Source: Polyangiaceae bacterium (GTDB lineage: Bacteria > Myxococcota_A > Polyangia > Polyangiales > Polyangiaceae). From it: DNA of 33,623 nt. The position numbers and the translations under genes were made by a program. The stretch covers positions 1 to 33,623 of the forward strand of contig JADLEQ010000086.1 in assembly GCA_020846005.1 (NCBI GenBank), in the 5' to 3' direction. Shown piece by piece: positions 1 to 7,328 of this stretch (the stretch's first letter is position 1; every line of letters begins with the position of its first letter). The notes under the pieces are model-generated. The model did no database searches. It was not told where the DNA came from and saw only the letters and a program-made list of their open reading frames with translations.

Positions 1-115
1 CCCCTCGCTCTCGCGCCCGCCCCTCGCTCTCGCTCGCGCCCCTCGCTCTCGCTCCCGCCCCTCGCTCTCGCTCCCGCCCCTCGCGCTCGCTCCCGCCCCT
101 CGCGCTCGCCCTCCC
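1..115. repeat. 19-bp C-rich tandem repeat
   Basis: About six head-to-tail copies of a 19-bp unit close to CCTCGCTCTCGCTCCCGCC. The unit T residues recur at positions 5, 24, 43, 62, 81 and 100, exactly 19 apart, and the copies differ by one or two bases. The period is not a multiple of three, so if translated it would rotate through all frames. The array is cut by the window edge. No gene is visible from 1 to 254; 116-200 is similar but irregular C-rich sequence. Confidence 0.85.
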
Positions 116-254
116 ACTCGCCCCCGCCCCCTCGAGCGCCCTCTCGCTCCCGCCCCCCCCGGCTCGCCCCCGCCCCCACCGAGCGCGCAACTCGCTCCCC
201 CGTGGGCCGAGCCGGGGAGAGCCGCGCGTGGACGCTCGGCAGAAAGGCCCGACC

Positions 255-701
255 ATGAGCACGAGAATCGAAGCAGGCGGCCCCGGGACCGGGGTCGACG
301 GCGCAGCGACCGCACCCCGTGTCACGCCACCCCCGGCCCGCCCCTTCCGTCAGGTCGTCGAGGCGGGCACGCAAGCGGTCGTGCGAAGCGCCGAGGCGGC
401 GGTGACGCGGCTCCCCGGCGGCCCGATCCTCGCCGCCGCCCTCCGCCCGCCGACGAGCACGGCCGGCGGAGGCGCGATGAGCGCAGAAGGCACCGCGGGC
501 ACCGCGGGCACGCCCGCCGGCGGCGCGACGGAGCGGGGCGGGAGCGTCGAGGACGCCCTCGCGCACCAGGCGGACATGAACCTCTACTACCTCGAGCTCC
601 AGGAGCGGATCTCGGCGGAGAACCGCCAGTACACGGCCCTCTCGAACGTGCTGAAGGCCCGCCACGATACGGTGAAGAATGCGATCGCCAACCTGCGTTG
701 A
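255..701 (+). CDS. small helical protein of unknown function
   Basis: A 148-aa protein. ATG 255 is preferred over GTG 228 because AGAAAGG lies about 8 nt upstream of it. Residues 1-95 are Gly/Ala/Pro-rich and probably disordered. The last 50 residues (about 99-148) form a conserved-looking amphipathic helix region containing MNLYYLELQERISAEN and, at the C-terminus, SNVLKARHDTVKNAIANLR. There is no signal peptide or membrane segment. A disordered N-terminus plus a short helical C-terminus is loosely reminiscent of small export-apparatus subunits such as the type III secretion inner-rod family, but I cannot establish this and nothing else in the window encodes a secretion system. A perfect palindrome follows the stop codon. 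Gene reality is well supported by codon bias; function is unknown. Confidence 0.7.
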   Translation: MSTRIEAGGPGTGVDGAATAPRVTPPPARPFRQVVEAGTQAVVRSAEAAVTRLPGGPILAAALRPPTSTAGGGAMSAEGTAGTAGTPAGGATERGGSVEDALAHQADMNLYYLELQERISAENRQYTALSNVLKARHDTVKNAIANLR

Positions 702-725
702 CGGGCGCGGCGCGCGCCGCGCCCG
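702..725 (+). terminator. 24-nt perfect GC palindrome after a stop codon
   Basis: The sequence is CGGGCGCGGCGC followed by its exact reverse complement, starting one base after the TGA at 699-701. The RNA would fold into a very stable hairpin. There is no T tract, so a terminator or transcript-end stabiliser is an inference. Confidence 0.5.
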
Positions 726-726
726 C

Positions 727-754
727 TTGCGACTCGAGCGCCCGCGCGTAGGAT
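727..754 (+). promoter_or_regulatory. candidate promoter TTGCGA-16-TAGGAT
   Basis: TTGCGA (727-732) and TAGGAT (749-754) are separated by 16 nt. The -10-like box ends 10 nt before ATG 765, so the transcript would be leaderless or nearly so. Inferred from sequence only. Confidence 0.35.
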
Positions 755-764
755 CGAGGCGGCC

Positions 765-1097
765 ATGAGCATCGATCGCATCGGCAAGCCGCCCGCGCCC
801 GCCCCTGCGCCGACGGTCGGAGCGACCCAGGCGTCGGCGCCTTTCGAGGTCGCCGCGCCGGGCGGCGCAGGCGCCGCGGCGAGCGTCGACGCGGCGAGCC
901 CCGAGCTCGATCGGCTGCGTAGCGGCGAGCTCGACCGCGCCGGCTACGTCGAGGCGCGGGTCGACGCGGCGCTCGAGCCGCTCCGCGGCCGGCTCGCGCC
1001 GGACCAGCTCGAGCTGGTGCGATCCACCCTCGTGGAGCAGATGGAGACCGACCCGGTGCTCGTCGAGCTGCTGCGGCAGGCTGCCGGCCCGGCGTGA
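765..1097 (+). CDS. 110-aa hypothetical protein
   Basis: A 110-aa soluble protein. The first 45 residues are Pro/Ala/Gly-rich. The remainder (about 48-107) is predicted helical and acidic, with repeating Leu/Val positions (ELDRLRSGELDRAGYVEARV, then LAPDQLELVRSTLVEQM). I recognise no catalytic motif or named family. Its TGA overlaps the GTG start of the next gene in a GTGA arrangement, so the two are probably translationally coupled, and the third gene is joined to the second in the same way. This suggests the protein is a partner or regulator of the 851-aa dikinase-like protein, which is inference from gene order alone. Confidence 0.7.
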   Translation: MSIDRIGKPPAPAPAPTVGATQASAPFEVAAPGGAGAAASVDAASPELDRLRSGELDRAGYVEARVDAALEPLRGRLAPDQLELVRSTLVEQMETDPVLVELLRQAAGPA

Positions 1098-3649
1098 GCG
1101 ATCGCAGCGCGCTGGACCGCGAGAGGGTGGCTCGGGGCGCGGCGCTGCTCACCGCCCTCGTCGGACCGATCGAGGCGCCGCTGGAGCTCGGCGAGGTGGG
1201 CGCCGCTGCCCGCCTGCTCGGCCGAGCGGTGAGCGCGGGCCAGCGCGTCGTCCCGACGTGGGTCGTCCCGGCGGGCGTGTTCTCGAGCGTGGCGGCGAGC
1301 GAGCTCCCGGCCGGGCACGACCTCGCCGCGCTGCTGCGAGTCGCCGGGCGGCCGGACGCCGTGGAGCGCATCGCTCGGGCGCGCGAGCGCGTGCTCGAGA
1401 GCGAGCTGCCCGGCGCGCTCACCCGCGACCTCGAGCAGCTCGTGCGCCGCCCTCCGCCCGGAGCGGCCGGGTTCCGCGTCGCCGTGAGCGCGACGTTGCA
1501 CGAGGCAGCGACCGCCGCGGTCGCCGGGCTCGGCTGGACGGAGCAGGTGGAGCTCGCCCCGAACGCGCTCGCGCCGGCGGTGCGGCGCGCGTGGGCAGCC
1601 GCGCTCGACGACGAGACGTTGGCGGCGCTGCGTGGCGCGCGCGTGCGCGATCTCGGGTTGGCCGTGCTCGTGCAGGCGCTGCCGCTCGCGCGCGTCACCG
1701 GCGTGCTGCTCACGCGGGACGGCGAGCGCACCACCCGTGTCGCGCGGCTCACGCTGCGGGCCGGCACGACGCAGGCGGTGACCCTGCGGTTCCCGCCGGG
1801 CGTCGGCGACCTCGCGCGCTGGCCCGCGGCGCGCGCGAGGTCGCGCGGGGCCCCGAGCGCGCCGACACGCCGGCTCGCGCGGGCCCTCGACCACGCCGCC
1901 GCGGCGCTGGCGACCGCCGATCCCGCGCCGCTGCTCGTCCAGTTCATGGGGACGGCGCGCGGCGAGGTCGCGATCGTCGACGTGCGTCCGACGGCAGCGC
2001 CCGCTCCGCTCCGCGCGACGGCCCACGTGTGGACGCGAGCCGGCCTGGACGGCGCGGTCCCGAGCGTGCCGACGCTCTCGAGCTGGTCCGCGGGCAGCCG
2101 CGCCGTCGCCGCCGCGCTCGCGCGCGAGCTCGACGCGCTCGGCGGCGAGCGCACCCCGCCCGAGCAGGTGCTCGGGCGGTTCTCTGGCCGCGTCTACTAC
2201 GATCTCGGCACGGTGCTGCCGTCGCTCGCGCGCGTGCGCGGGCTCGATCTCGGGGCGCTGCTCGACGACGTGGATCGCGAGCTCGTCACCGCGCTGGCCC
2301 GCTGCCACGAGGTGTCCCCCGGCGCGCGGAGCCTCCCGGAGCTCGCGCTCGCCTCGCTGGCCCTCGCCCCGCACGAGGCGCGCGTGCGGCAGCAGGCCGA
2401 GCGGTTCGAGCGGCGGGCGGGGGCGGAGCGCCGCTGGATCGCGGAGCTCGATCTCGCCATCTTGCCGGACGACGCGCTCACGACGACGCTGCGCAACGCG
2501 CGCGCGCTGGTGGAGGACGCCACCACGCTGGTCGTCGAGGCGACGCTCGGCGTGGCGCTGGCGCACGTGGTCGTCTCGGCGCTCGTCGGCCGAGTGGGGC
2601 CGGGCGGAGCGCCGTCGCAGCCCGTCGCGCTCACCGTCGCGCTCGCCACGGCGGAGACGGCGATGGCCGGGTCGGAGCTGGCCGAGGTCGTCGATCGTGG
2701 GCGCGGCGACCGAGGCGCGCTCGAGGCGCTCGCCGCGGCCGCGCGACGTGTGGAGGAGCTGCCCCACGGCCCGCTGCGGCTCGGGCTCGAGGGCTGGCTC
2801 GCCACGCACGGCGATCGCGGCGTCGATGAGCTGGAGCTCGCGCGCCCGCGATTCCGGGAGGAGCCGGCGACGCTCCTCGCGATCGCGCGCTTGCTCGCGC
2901 GCACGCGCGCCTCGCCGCCCGCCCCAGCGCAGTCACGGGTCCGCGTGAGCGCCGATCGCGCGCTGGCCGAGCTCGAGGCCCGCGCGAGCTGGATCGACCG
3001 CCCGCTCCTCGCGCGTGCCATCCCGGCGCTCCGCGGGATGCTGGCGCTCCGCGAAGGTCGCCGCGTGGCGCTCGCGCGCGCCGTCGCCCTCCTGCGGGTG
3101 GTGCTGCTCGACGTGGATCGCCGCCTGCGGCGCCTCGACGCGCGCCTGCCGGCCGGCGCGGCGTTCCACTGCTCGCTGGACGAGCTGGCAGGCGCGCTGC
3201 GGAGCACGCGCGCGGATCTGGGCGCGGTGGTACACATGCGCCAGGCGACGTACGCGCGCTGGGTCGCCTCGCCCGATCCGCCGGCGACCTTCGTCGAGCG
3301 TCCGCCCGCGCTCGCGGTCGCCTCGGGCGCGCGCCTGCGGGGCGCCGGGACGGCGGACGCCGTGGTCGAGGGCCGCGTCACGGTGGTGGACGCCGCGATC
3401 GACGCGCTCGAGCGCGTCGACGCCGACTCGATCGTCGTCACGCCGTCGCTCGATCTCGGCCTGGTGCCGCTCGCGCTCGGCGCCCGCGCGGTGGTCACCG
3501 AGCGAGGTGGCGCGCTGGCGCACGCCGCGGTCGTGCTGCGGCAGTGGGGCGTCCCCGCGGTGCTGGGCGCGGCGGGGGCGCTGGGGGCGCTCCGGGCGGG
3601 CGCGGTTGTCCGCGTCGACGCCGCGCGCGGCGAGGTGGAGGTGGTGTGA
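1094..3649 (+). CDS. PEP-dikinase/rifampin-phosphotransferase-like protein with C-terminal swivel domain
   Basis: An 851-aa protein starting at GTG 1094 (GTGA overlap with the previous gene). The N-terminal about 320 residues resemble the PEP/pyruvate-binding ATP-grasp domain of pyruvate phosphate dikinase and PEP synthase (VVPTWVVPAGVFSSV near residue 55; LAVLVQALPLARVTGVLLTR near 190-210). The middle is helical. The C-terminus is a phosphohistidine swivel domain with ERGGALAHAAVVLRQWGVPA, in which His810 is the expected phospho-acceptor. The C-terminal PEP-utilising barrel of true dikinases is absent, so the order ATP domain-middle-swivel and the length match the rifampin phosphotransferase architecture (about 865 aa). 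The expected GGK lysine motif reads GEV and the RSS motif reads VSA, so ATP-site residues look lost. Substrate unknown; possible pseudoenzyme. Confidence 0.75.
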   Translation: MSDRSALDRERVARGAALLTALVGPIEAPLELGEVGAAARLLGRAVSAGQRVVPTWVVPAGVFSSVAASELPAGHDLAALLRVAGRPDAVERIARARERVLESELPGALTRDLEQLVRRPPPGAAGFRVAVSATLHEAATAAVAGLGWTEQVELAPNALAPAVRRAWAAALDDETLAALRGARVRDLGLAVLVQALPLARVTGVLLTRDGERTTRVARLTLRAGTTQAVTLRFPPGVGDLARWPAARARSRGAPSAPTRRLARALDHAAAALATADPAPLLVQFMGTARGEVAIVDVRPTAAPAPLRATAHVWTRAGLDGAVPSVPTLSSWSAGSRAVAAALARELDALGGERTPPEQVLGRFSGRVYYDLGTVLPSLARVRGLDLGALLDDVDRELVTALARCHEVSPGARSLPELALASLALAPHEARVRQQAERFERRAGAERRWIAELDLAILPDDALTTTLRNARALVEDATTLVVEATLGVALAHVVVSALVGRVGPGGAPSQPVALTVALATAETAMAGSELAEVVDRGRGDRGALEALAAAARRVEELPHGPLRLGLEGWLATHGDRGVDELELARPRFREEPATLLAIARLLARTRASPPAPAQSRVRVSADRALAELEARASWIDRPLLARAIPALRGMLALREGRRVALARAVALLRVVLLDVDRRLRRLDARLPAGAAFHCSLDELAGALRSTRADLGAVVHMRQATYARWVASPDPPATFVERPPALAVASGARLRGAGTADAVVEGRVTVVDAAIDALERVDADSIVVTPSLDLGLVPLALGARAVVTERGGALAHAAVVLRQWGVPAVLGAAGALGALRAGAVVRVDAARGEVEVV

Positions 3650-4398
3650 GCGCGGGCCGCGCGCGCGGGCGCACCGCGCCGCTCGAGATCGTCGGGCGCC
3701 GGGCGGGACTGGTGGTCGCGTCGATCCCGGCGGGGATGCCGGCGGAGCCGGACCGGAGCGGCGCCGACGGCTCCGCGAGCCACGAGCTCGCGCGGGCGCT
3801 CGGCGTGGATGCGCGGGAGGTGCACGCGCTCTCACGGCTCGACCTGGGCGCGAGCGGGCTCGCGACGTTCGCGGTCGGCGCCGAGGCCAAACGGCGCGGC
3901 GCGCAGCTCCTCGAGCGTGGGGCGCTCACGCGCGAGTACGCGGCGCTGGTCGCCCCGTCCCCGAGCGGACCCGCGGGGCGCTGGGCCGCCTCGGTCGAGA
4001 CGCCTCGCGGGCCCCGCGCGGCAGCGACGGTGTGGAGACGGGTGGGCGGCACCGCGCCCTGCCGGACGCCTGCGGGCGAGGTCGTCACGCCGGCCCTGCT
4101 CGCGCTCACGCTGGAGACGGGGCGCTTCCACCAGATCCGTCAGCACGCGGCGGGGGCGGGCGCCCCGCTGCTCGGCGATCGGCGTCACGGCGGCGTGACT
4201 CGCCTCACGCGCGAGGACGGCTCGGTCGTGGCGTGCCCGCGGGTGGCGCTCCACGCGCTGCGGGTGACGATCCGGTTCGCCGCGGGGCCGTGGCAGCTCA
4301 CCGACGCGCCCCCCCGCGATCTGGTCGCGATCTGGGCGGCGCTCGGCGGCGCCGCCGAGGACTGGTCGCGCGGATCCGGCGCGGAGCCGGGGGGTTGA
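3646..4398 (+). CDS. RluA-family pseudouridine synthase
   Basis: A 250-aa enzyme of the RluA/RsuA superfamily that isomerises uridine to pseudouridine in rRNA or tRNA. Start GTG 3646 overlaps the TGA of the upstream gene (GTGA). The catalytic-loop motif HALSRLDLGASG (residues 60-71) corresponds to the family HRLDxxTSG, with Asp66 as the expected nucleophile. A later REYAALV segment matches the K/R-x-Y-x-A-L-V strand, and TGRFHQIRQHAAGAGAPLLG matches TGRTHQIRxHLxxxGxPIxG. There is no N-terminal S4 RNA-binding domain, and the RNA target cannot be told from sequence. Coupling to the dikinase-like gene may only reflect compact gene packing. Family assignment is firm; the substrate is not. Confidence 0.88.
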   Translation: MSAGRARGRTAPLEIVGRRAGLVVASIPAGMPAEPDRSGADGSASHELARALGVDAREVHALSRLDLGASGLATFAVGAEAKRRGAQLLERGALTREYAALVAPSPSGPAGRWAASVETPRGPRAAATVWRRVGGTAPCRTPAGEVVTPALLALTLETGRFHQIRQHAAGAGAPLLGDRRHGGVTRLTREDGSVVACPRVALHALRVTIRFAAGPWQLTDAPPRDLVAIWAALGGAAEDWSRGSGAEPGG

Positions 4399-4468
4399 GC
4401 TGCGGGGTGACGGGCGCGGCGCGCGCGCCGGGCGACGCCGGACGCGTCGCTGCCGGCGCCGTCCGGGG

Positions 4469-4474
4469 TAGAGT
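4469..4474 (+). promoter_or_regulatory. candidate -10 element TAGAGT
   Basis: TAGAGT ends 7 nt before GTG 4482, with no good Shine-Dalgarno at usable spacing, consistent with a leaderless lipoprotein mRNA. It overlaps the alternative start GTG 4473, which favours 4482. Confidence 0.3.
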
Positions 4475-4481
4475 GCGCCGC

Positions 4482-5222
4482 GTGCGAGTCGCCCTGCCGG
4501 TCGTCGTGGCGGTCGTGGCCGCGTGCTCGGCGCGTCCGGCGTCACCGGAGACGGGCCCGGGCATCGTGCTGCCGGCGCCCATCGCCGAGGGCGATGGCGA
4601 CGGCGACGAGAGCAGCGCACGGCCCGCGCCTGCGCTGGCCGTCGAGCCCGAGGCCAGCGCGCCCGTCGACGAGCCGCCCGACCCGGCGCCGCTCGCGTCC
4701 GCCGCTCAGTGGCGATACGTCGTGAGGTACGCGCGGGGCGAGCTCTCGGTGCCCCGCGTCGACGCGGCGCGGTTTGCGCGGCCCGTGGTGACCGCCCGCC
4801 GTATGGGGCGCTTCGCGATCGAGCTGTGGGTGGGCGCCGAGCTGATCGAGCGCGTGCGCTTCGAGCTGCCGCTGCTCGGCGCGGAGGAGCCGCCGGCCGG
4901 GCGACGGCGTCCGCTCCGCGGCCCGCCGTCGTTCGGCGGGGGGGTCGAGGCCGAGGTCGAGGTGCTGGTGCCGGCGAGCGCGCGCGCGCGGCGCGCGCGG
5001 CTGATCGACCGGGCGACGGGCAAGAGCGTCGACCTGCCGTGGCCGCCCGGCGCGGCACCGACACCCCACGGCGCGGGCTCTGCGCGCCCCGCGCCGAGCG
5101 GGGCCCCTGGCACGGCTCCCCCGAGCGCGGCGGCCTCGGCGAGCGCGGCGGCCTCGGCGAGCGCGGCGGCCTCGGCGAGCCCCCCGCCCGCGGCGCCGGT
5201 GGACGCCGGCCCGCGCGACTGA
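4482..5222 (+). CDS. predicted lipoprotein, unknown function
   Basis: A 246-aa protein with a short lipoprotein signal (hydrophobic LPVVVAVVAAC; lipobox Cys about residue 15, followed by Ser). GTG 4482 is chosen over the in-frame GTG 4473 because of the TAGAGT element, though 4473 would give a better charged N-region. After an acidic linker there is a probable beta-rich domain (about 70-185) with alternating hydrophobics such as RFAIELWVGAELIERVRFEL. The C-terminus is Pro/Ala/Ser-rich and contains three perfect 18-bp repeats. I do not recognise the central domain. A large hairpin lies just downstream, so this is probably the last gene of the + strand run that begins at 255. Confidence 0.7.
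   Translation: MRVALPVVVAVVAACSARPASPETGPGIVLPAPIAEGDGDGDESSARPAPALAVEPEASAPVDEPPDPAPLASAAQWRYVVRYARGELSVPRVDAARFARPVVTARRMGRFAIELWVGAELIERVRFELPLLGAEEPPAGRRRPLRGPPSFGGGVEAEVEVLVPASARARRARLIDRATGKSVDLPWPPGAAPTPHGAGSARPAPSGAPGTAPPSAAASASAAASASAAASASPPPAAPVDAGPRD
5123..5176 (+). repeat. three perfect 18-bp repeats within the lipoprotein gene
   Basis: The unit GAGCGCGGCGGCCTCGGC occurs at 5123-5140, 5141-5158 and 5159-5176, encoding an Ala/Ser hexapeptide repeat in the C-terminal tail. Identical codons suggest recent slippage or expansion. Confidence 0.9.
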
Positions 5223-5237
5223 CCGCGCTCCGCCGCC

Positions 5238-5304
5238 CCGGCTGGACTCGGCGCGCGCGCCGCCGCCTCGTGTGGCGCTGGCCGAGCGCGCCGAGTCCAG
5301 CCGG
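5238..5304 (+). terminator. 19-bp perfect inverted repeat between lipoprotein and kinase genes
   Basis: The left arm CCGGCTGGACTCGGCGCGC (5238-5256) is exactly complementary to 5286-5304, with a 29-nt loop. It begins 16 nt after the lipoprotein stop codon and ends 63 nt before the kinase start. No T tract follows. It could be a terminator, a bidirectional operator, or a 5' UTR structure for the kinase. Confidence 0.55.
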
Positions 5305-5367
5305 CGGGCCGCGGCCGCGCGCGTTCGGCTGGTCAGGCCGCCCCGGATCGTGCGACGCTACGCGCCC

Positions 5368-7062
5368 ATGAACTGCGAGGCCTGCGGGCACGGTAACATC
5401 GAGGGCGCGAGGTTCTGCGCCAAGTGCGGCGCCCTCCTGCCCGTGAAGGAGGAGGGCGCGGCCGATCCGCTGATCGGCCAGCTCGTGGGGGGCCGGTTCC
5501 GGATCGCACGAGTCCTCGGCGAGGGCGGGATGGGTGTCGTCTACGAGGGCGAGCAGCAGATGGGCTCGACGGTGCGCAAGGTCGCCGTCAAGACGCTGCA
5601 TCAGCACCTGTCGAAGGATCCCTCGGTGCTCGCGCGCTTTCATCGCGAGTGCGGCACGGTCGCGCAGCTCGAGCACCCGAACACCATCAAGTTCTTCGAC
5701 TTCGGCGCGACGGCGGACGGCACCCTCTACATCGCGATGGAGTTCGTGAAGGGGCGCGCGCTCGCCAGCGTCATCGAGCAGGAGGGCAAGCTCGGGGCCG
5801 ACCGCGTCCTCAAGATCATGAAGCAGGCCTGCGGGGCGCTCGAGGAGGCGCACAAGCAGGGGATCGTGCACCGCGACCTCAAACCGGACAACGTCATCCT
5901 CACCGACCGCGCAGGCGAGACGGACTTCGTGAAGGTCCTCGACTTCGGCATCGCCGCGCGGCGGGAGTCCTCCGACGCGCAGAAGGAGCAGAAGCTCACG
6001 CAACAGGGGATGGTGCTCGGGACGCCACCGTACATGAGCCCCGAGCAGTTCTCCGGGAAGGAGCTCGACCAGCGGAGCGACATCTACTCCCTCGGCGTGA
6101 TGACGTACGAGATGCTGACGGGGCGCCTGCCGTTCGAGGCGGACACCCCGTGGCAGTGGGCCACCCAGCACCTGACGGCCCAGCCCATGCCGTTCGAGAC
6201 CGCCGCGCCGGCCCTCGGGATCCCGGAGGGGATGCGGGCCGCGATCCTGCGCGCGCTCTCCAAGGACAAGGAGCAGCGGCAGGTGAGCGCGACGGCGTTC
6301 TACGAGGACCTGGCGGCGGGGTTCGCCGGCTCGGGCTCGGAGATCGCCCCGAGCCCCGGCGTCCCTTCGGGCCCGACCGCGGCGATGCCGGCGTTCGGGC
6401 CGCCCGGAGGCGCGCCGGCGCCCCTGGCGGCGCCCCCCCCCCCGGCGTACGCGCCGGCCCCGGGCGGCGTCCCCGTCGCCGCGGTGCCCGCGCCTGCGCC
6501 CCGCCCGCAGAGCGGGGGAGGCAAGGGGATCGTCTTCGCCATCGCGGGGCTGCTCGGGGTCGTCGGGCTGGCGATCGTCGTGATCCTGGTGCGCCGCGCG
6601 AAGCCGGACGACGAGGTGCCGCTCACGAACCCGTTCGGGACGGCGAGCGGGGTCGCCACGATCTCGGCGACGCCCCCGGCCTCCGACTCCACCGCGGCCG
6701 TCCCCACCGAGGACGCGGGAGCCGCTGGCACCGCCACGGCCGCCAAGACGGCGCGCCCACCGACGACCACGAGCGCGACCGGGACCGCGACGGCCAAAGG
6801 GCCGAGCGGGGCAGAGGCGTGCGCGGCCTGCCTGAGCGCCGCGCAGGGGGGCAACATCACCTCCGCGTCCGCCATGTATTCCAGGTGCGACGATGCGGGC
6901 GCGAAGAACCGGTGCTCCGCCGCCGCGCGCGGGACGGCGCCGGGGGCGGTCGCCGCGGCCGTCCGAAACAACAACTGCGCCCAGGCCAAGGCGATCGCCG
7001 CCGCCGCGAACTCGATGGGCTCGGGCGCGGGCGTGAACGCGGCCCTCGGCCGCTGCCGCTGA
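5368..7062 (+). CDS. Ser/Thr protein kinase with N-terminal zinc ribbon and one TM segment
   Basis: A 564-aa Hanks-type kinase. ATG 5368 is chosen because it begins directly with a zinc ribbon (Cys3, Cys6, Cys17, Cys20). Kinase domain about 43-310: P-loop GEGGMG (51-56), Lys75 in VAVKTL, HRDLKPDN (168-175), DFG (192-194) and PPYMSPEQ in the activation segment. A Pro/Ala-rich linker follows, then a single TM helix (about 386-410, FAIAGLLGVVGLAIVVILV), then a Thr/Ala-rich stretch and a small Cys-containing C-terminal domain, probably periplasmic, with four or five Cys. All catalytic residues are present, so it should be active. The linker contains a C11 homopolymer at 6433-6443. The substrate is unknown. 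A hairpin at 7078-7100 probably ends the transcript. Confidence 0.93.
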   Translation: MNCEACGHGNIEGARFCAKCGALLPVKEEGAADPLIGQLVGGRFRIARVLGEGGMGVVYEGEQQMGSTVRKVAVKTLHQHLSKDPSVLARFHRECGTVAQLEHPNTIKFFDFGATADGTLYIAMEFVKGRALASVIEQEGKLGADRVLKIMKQACGALEEAHKQGIVHRDLKPDNVILTDRAGETDFVKVLDFGIAARRESSDAQKEQKLTQQGMVLGTPPYMSPEQFSGKELDQRSDIYSLGVMTYEMLTGRLPFEADTPWQWATQHLTAQPMPFETAAPALGIPEGMRAAILRALSKDKEQRQVSATAFYEDLAAGFAGSGSEIAPSPGVPSGPTAAMPAFGPPGGAPAPLAAPPPPAYAPAPGGVPVAAVPAPAPRPQSGGGKGIVFAIAGLLGVVGLAIVVILVRRAKPDDEVPLTNPFGTASGVATISATPPASDSTAAVPTEDAGAAGTATAAKTARPPTTTSATGTATAKGPSGAEACAACLSAAQGGNITSASAMYSRCDDAGAKNRCSAAARGTAPGAVAAAVRNNNCAQAKAIAAAANSMGSGAGVNAALGRCR

Positions 7063-7077
7063 CCCGCGCGCGGGAGA

Positions 7078-7100
7078 GCCCGGGGCCCTCAGGCCCGGGC
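7078..7100. terminator. hairpin between convergent genes
   Basis: GCCCGGGGCC (7078-7087) pairs with GGCCCGGGC (7092-7100) with one bulged base and loop CTCA. It lies 15 nt after the kinase stop codon and contains the stop codon of the opposing small gene in its loop. It probably serves as a bidirectional terminator; no T tract on either side. Confidence 0.45.
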
Positions 7101-7328
7101 GCGGCGACGCGCGCCCTCGAGCGAGCGCGCGTCGCAGAACAGGATGGCGCAGGAGCCGCGCCCCGCGAGGCGCATGCGCGCGCAGAGCTCACCCAAGTCC
7201 TCGTCTGTGTCGACGACGTCGCCCTCGACCGGCTGGCGCGTGTCGCGGTCGAATCGGCAGTTGTCCAGCGCCACCCAGACACCTCGCGGTGCTCGGGGGC
7301 CGGCTTCGGCCCAACTTGGTCGGTTCAT
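7089..7328 (-). CDS. small 79-aa hypothetical protein
   Basis: Read on the minus strand from ATG 7328. The last about 63 codons show very high GC at the third position and an acidic, folded-looking composition (VEGDVVDTDEDLGELCARMR, then SCAILFCDARSLEGA with two close Cys), which supports real coding. The first 16 codons lack this bias, so the true start may be internal, or this may be the 3' remnant of a longer gene. A TTGACG-18-TACGGT promoter-like pair lies upstream at 7382-7411, and GGAG lies about 11 nt before the ATG. Parts of the 5' region sit within an imperfect inverted repeat (7295-7430). I recognise no family. Confidence 0.45.
   Translation of the reverse strand: MNRPSWAEAGPRAPRGVWVALDNCRFDRDTRQPVEGDVVDTDEDLGELCARMRLAGRGSCAILFCDARSLEGARRRARA

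Noticed and set aside
1..115. CRISPR array
   Set aside because: Repeats are directly adjacent with no unique spacers; it is a simple tandem repeat.
255..701. type III secretion inner-rod (SctI-like) protein
   Set aside because: Only a vague resemblance of the C-terminal helix; no other secretion gene is nearby, so it is kept as a hypothetical protein.
322..2154. 610-codon open frame on the minus strand
   Set aside because: Arg/Ser/Ala-rich shadow of the real + strand genes at 255, 765 and 1094; no domain signal.
3832..6171. 779-codon open frame on the minus strand
   Set aside because: Antisense to the pseudouridine synthase, lipoprotein and kinase genes; His/Arg/Leu-rich composition expected of an antisense frame in GC-rich DNA.
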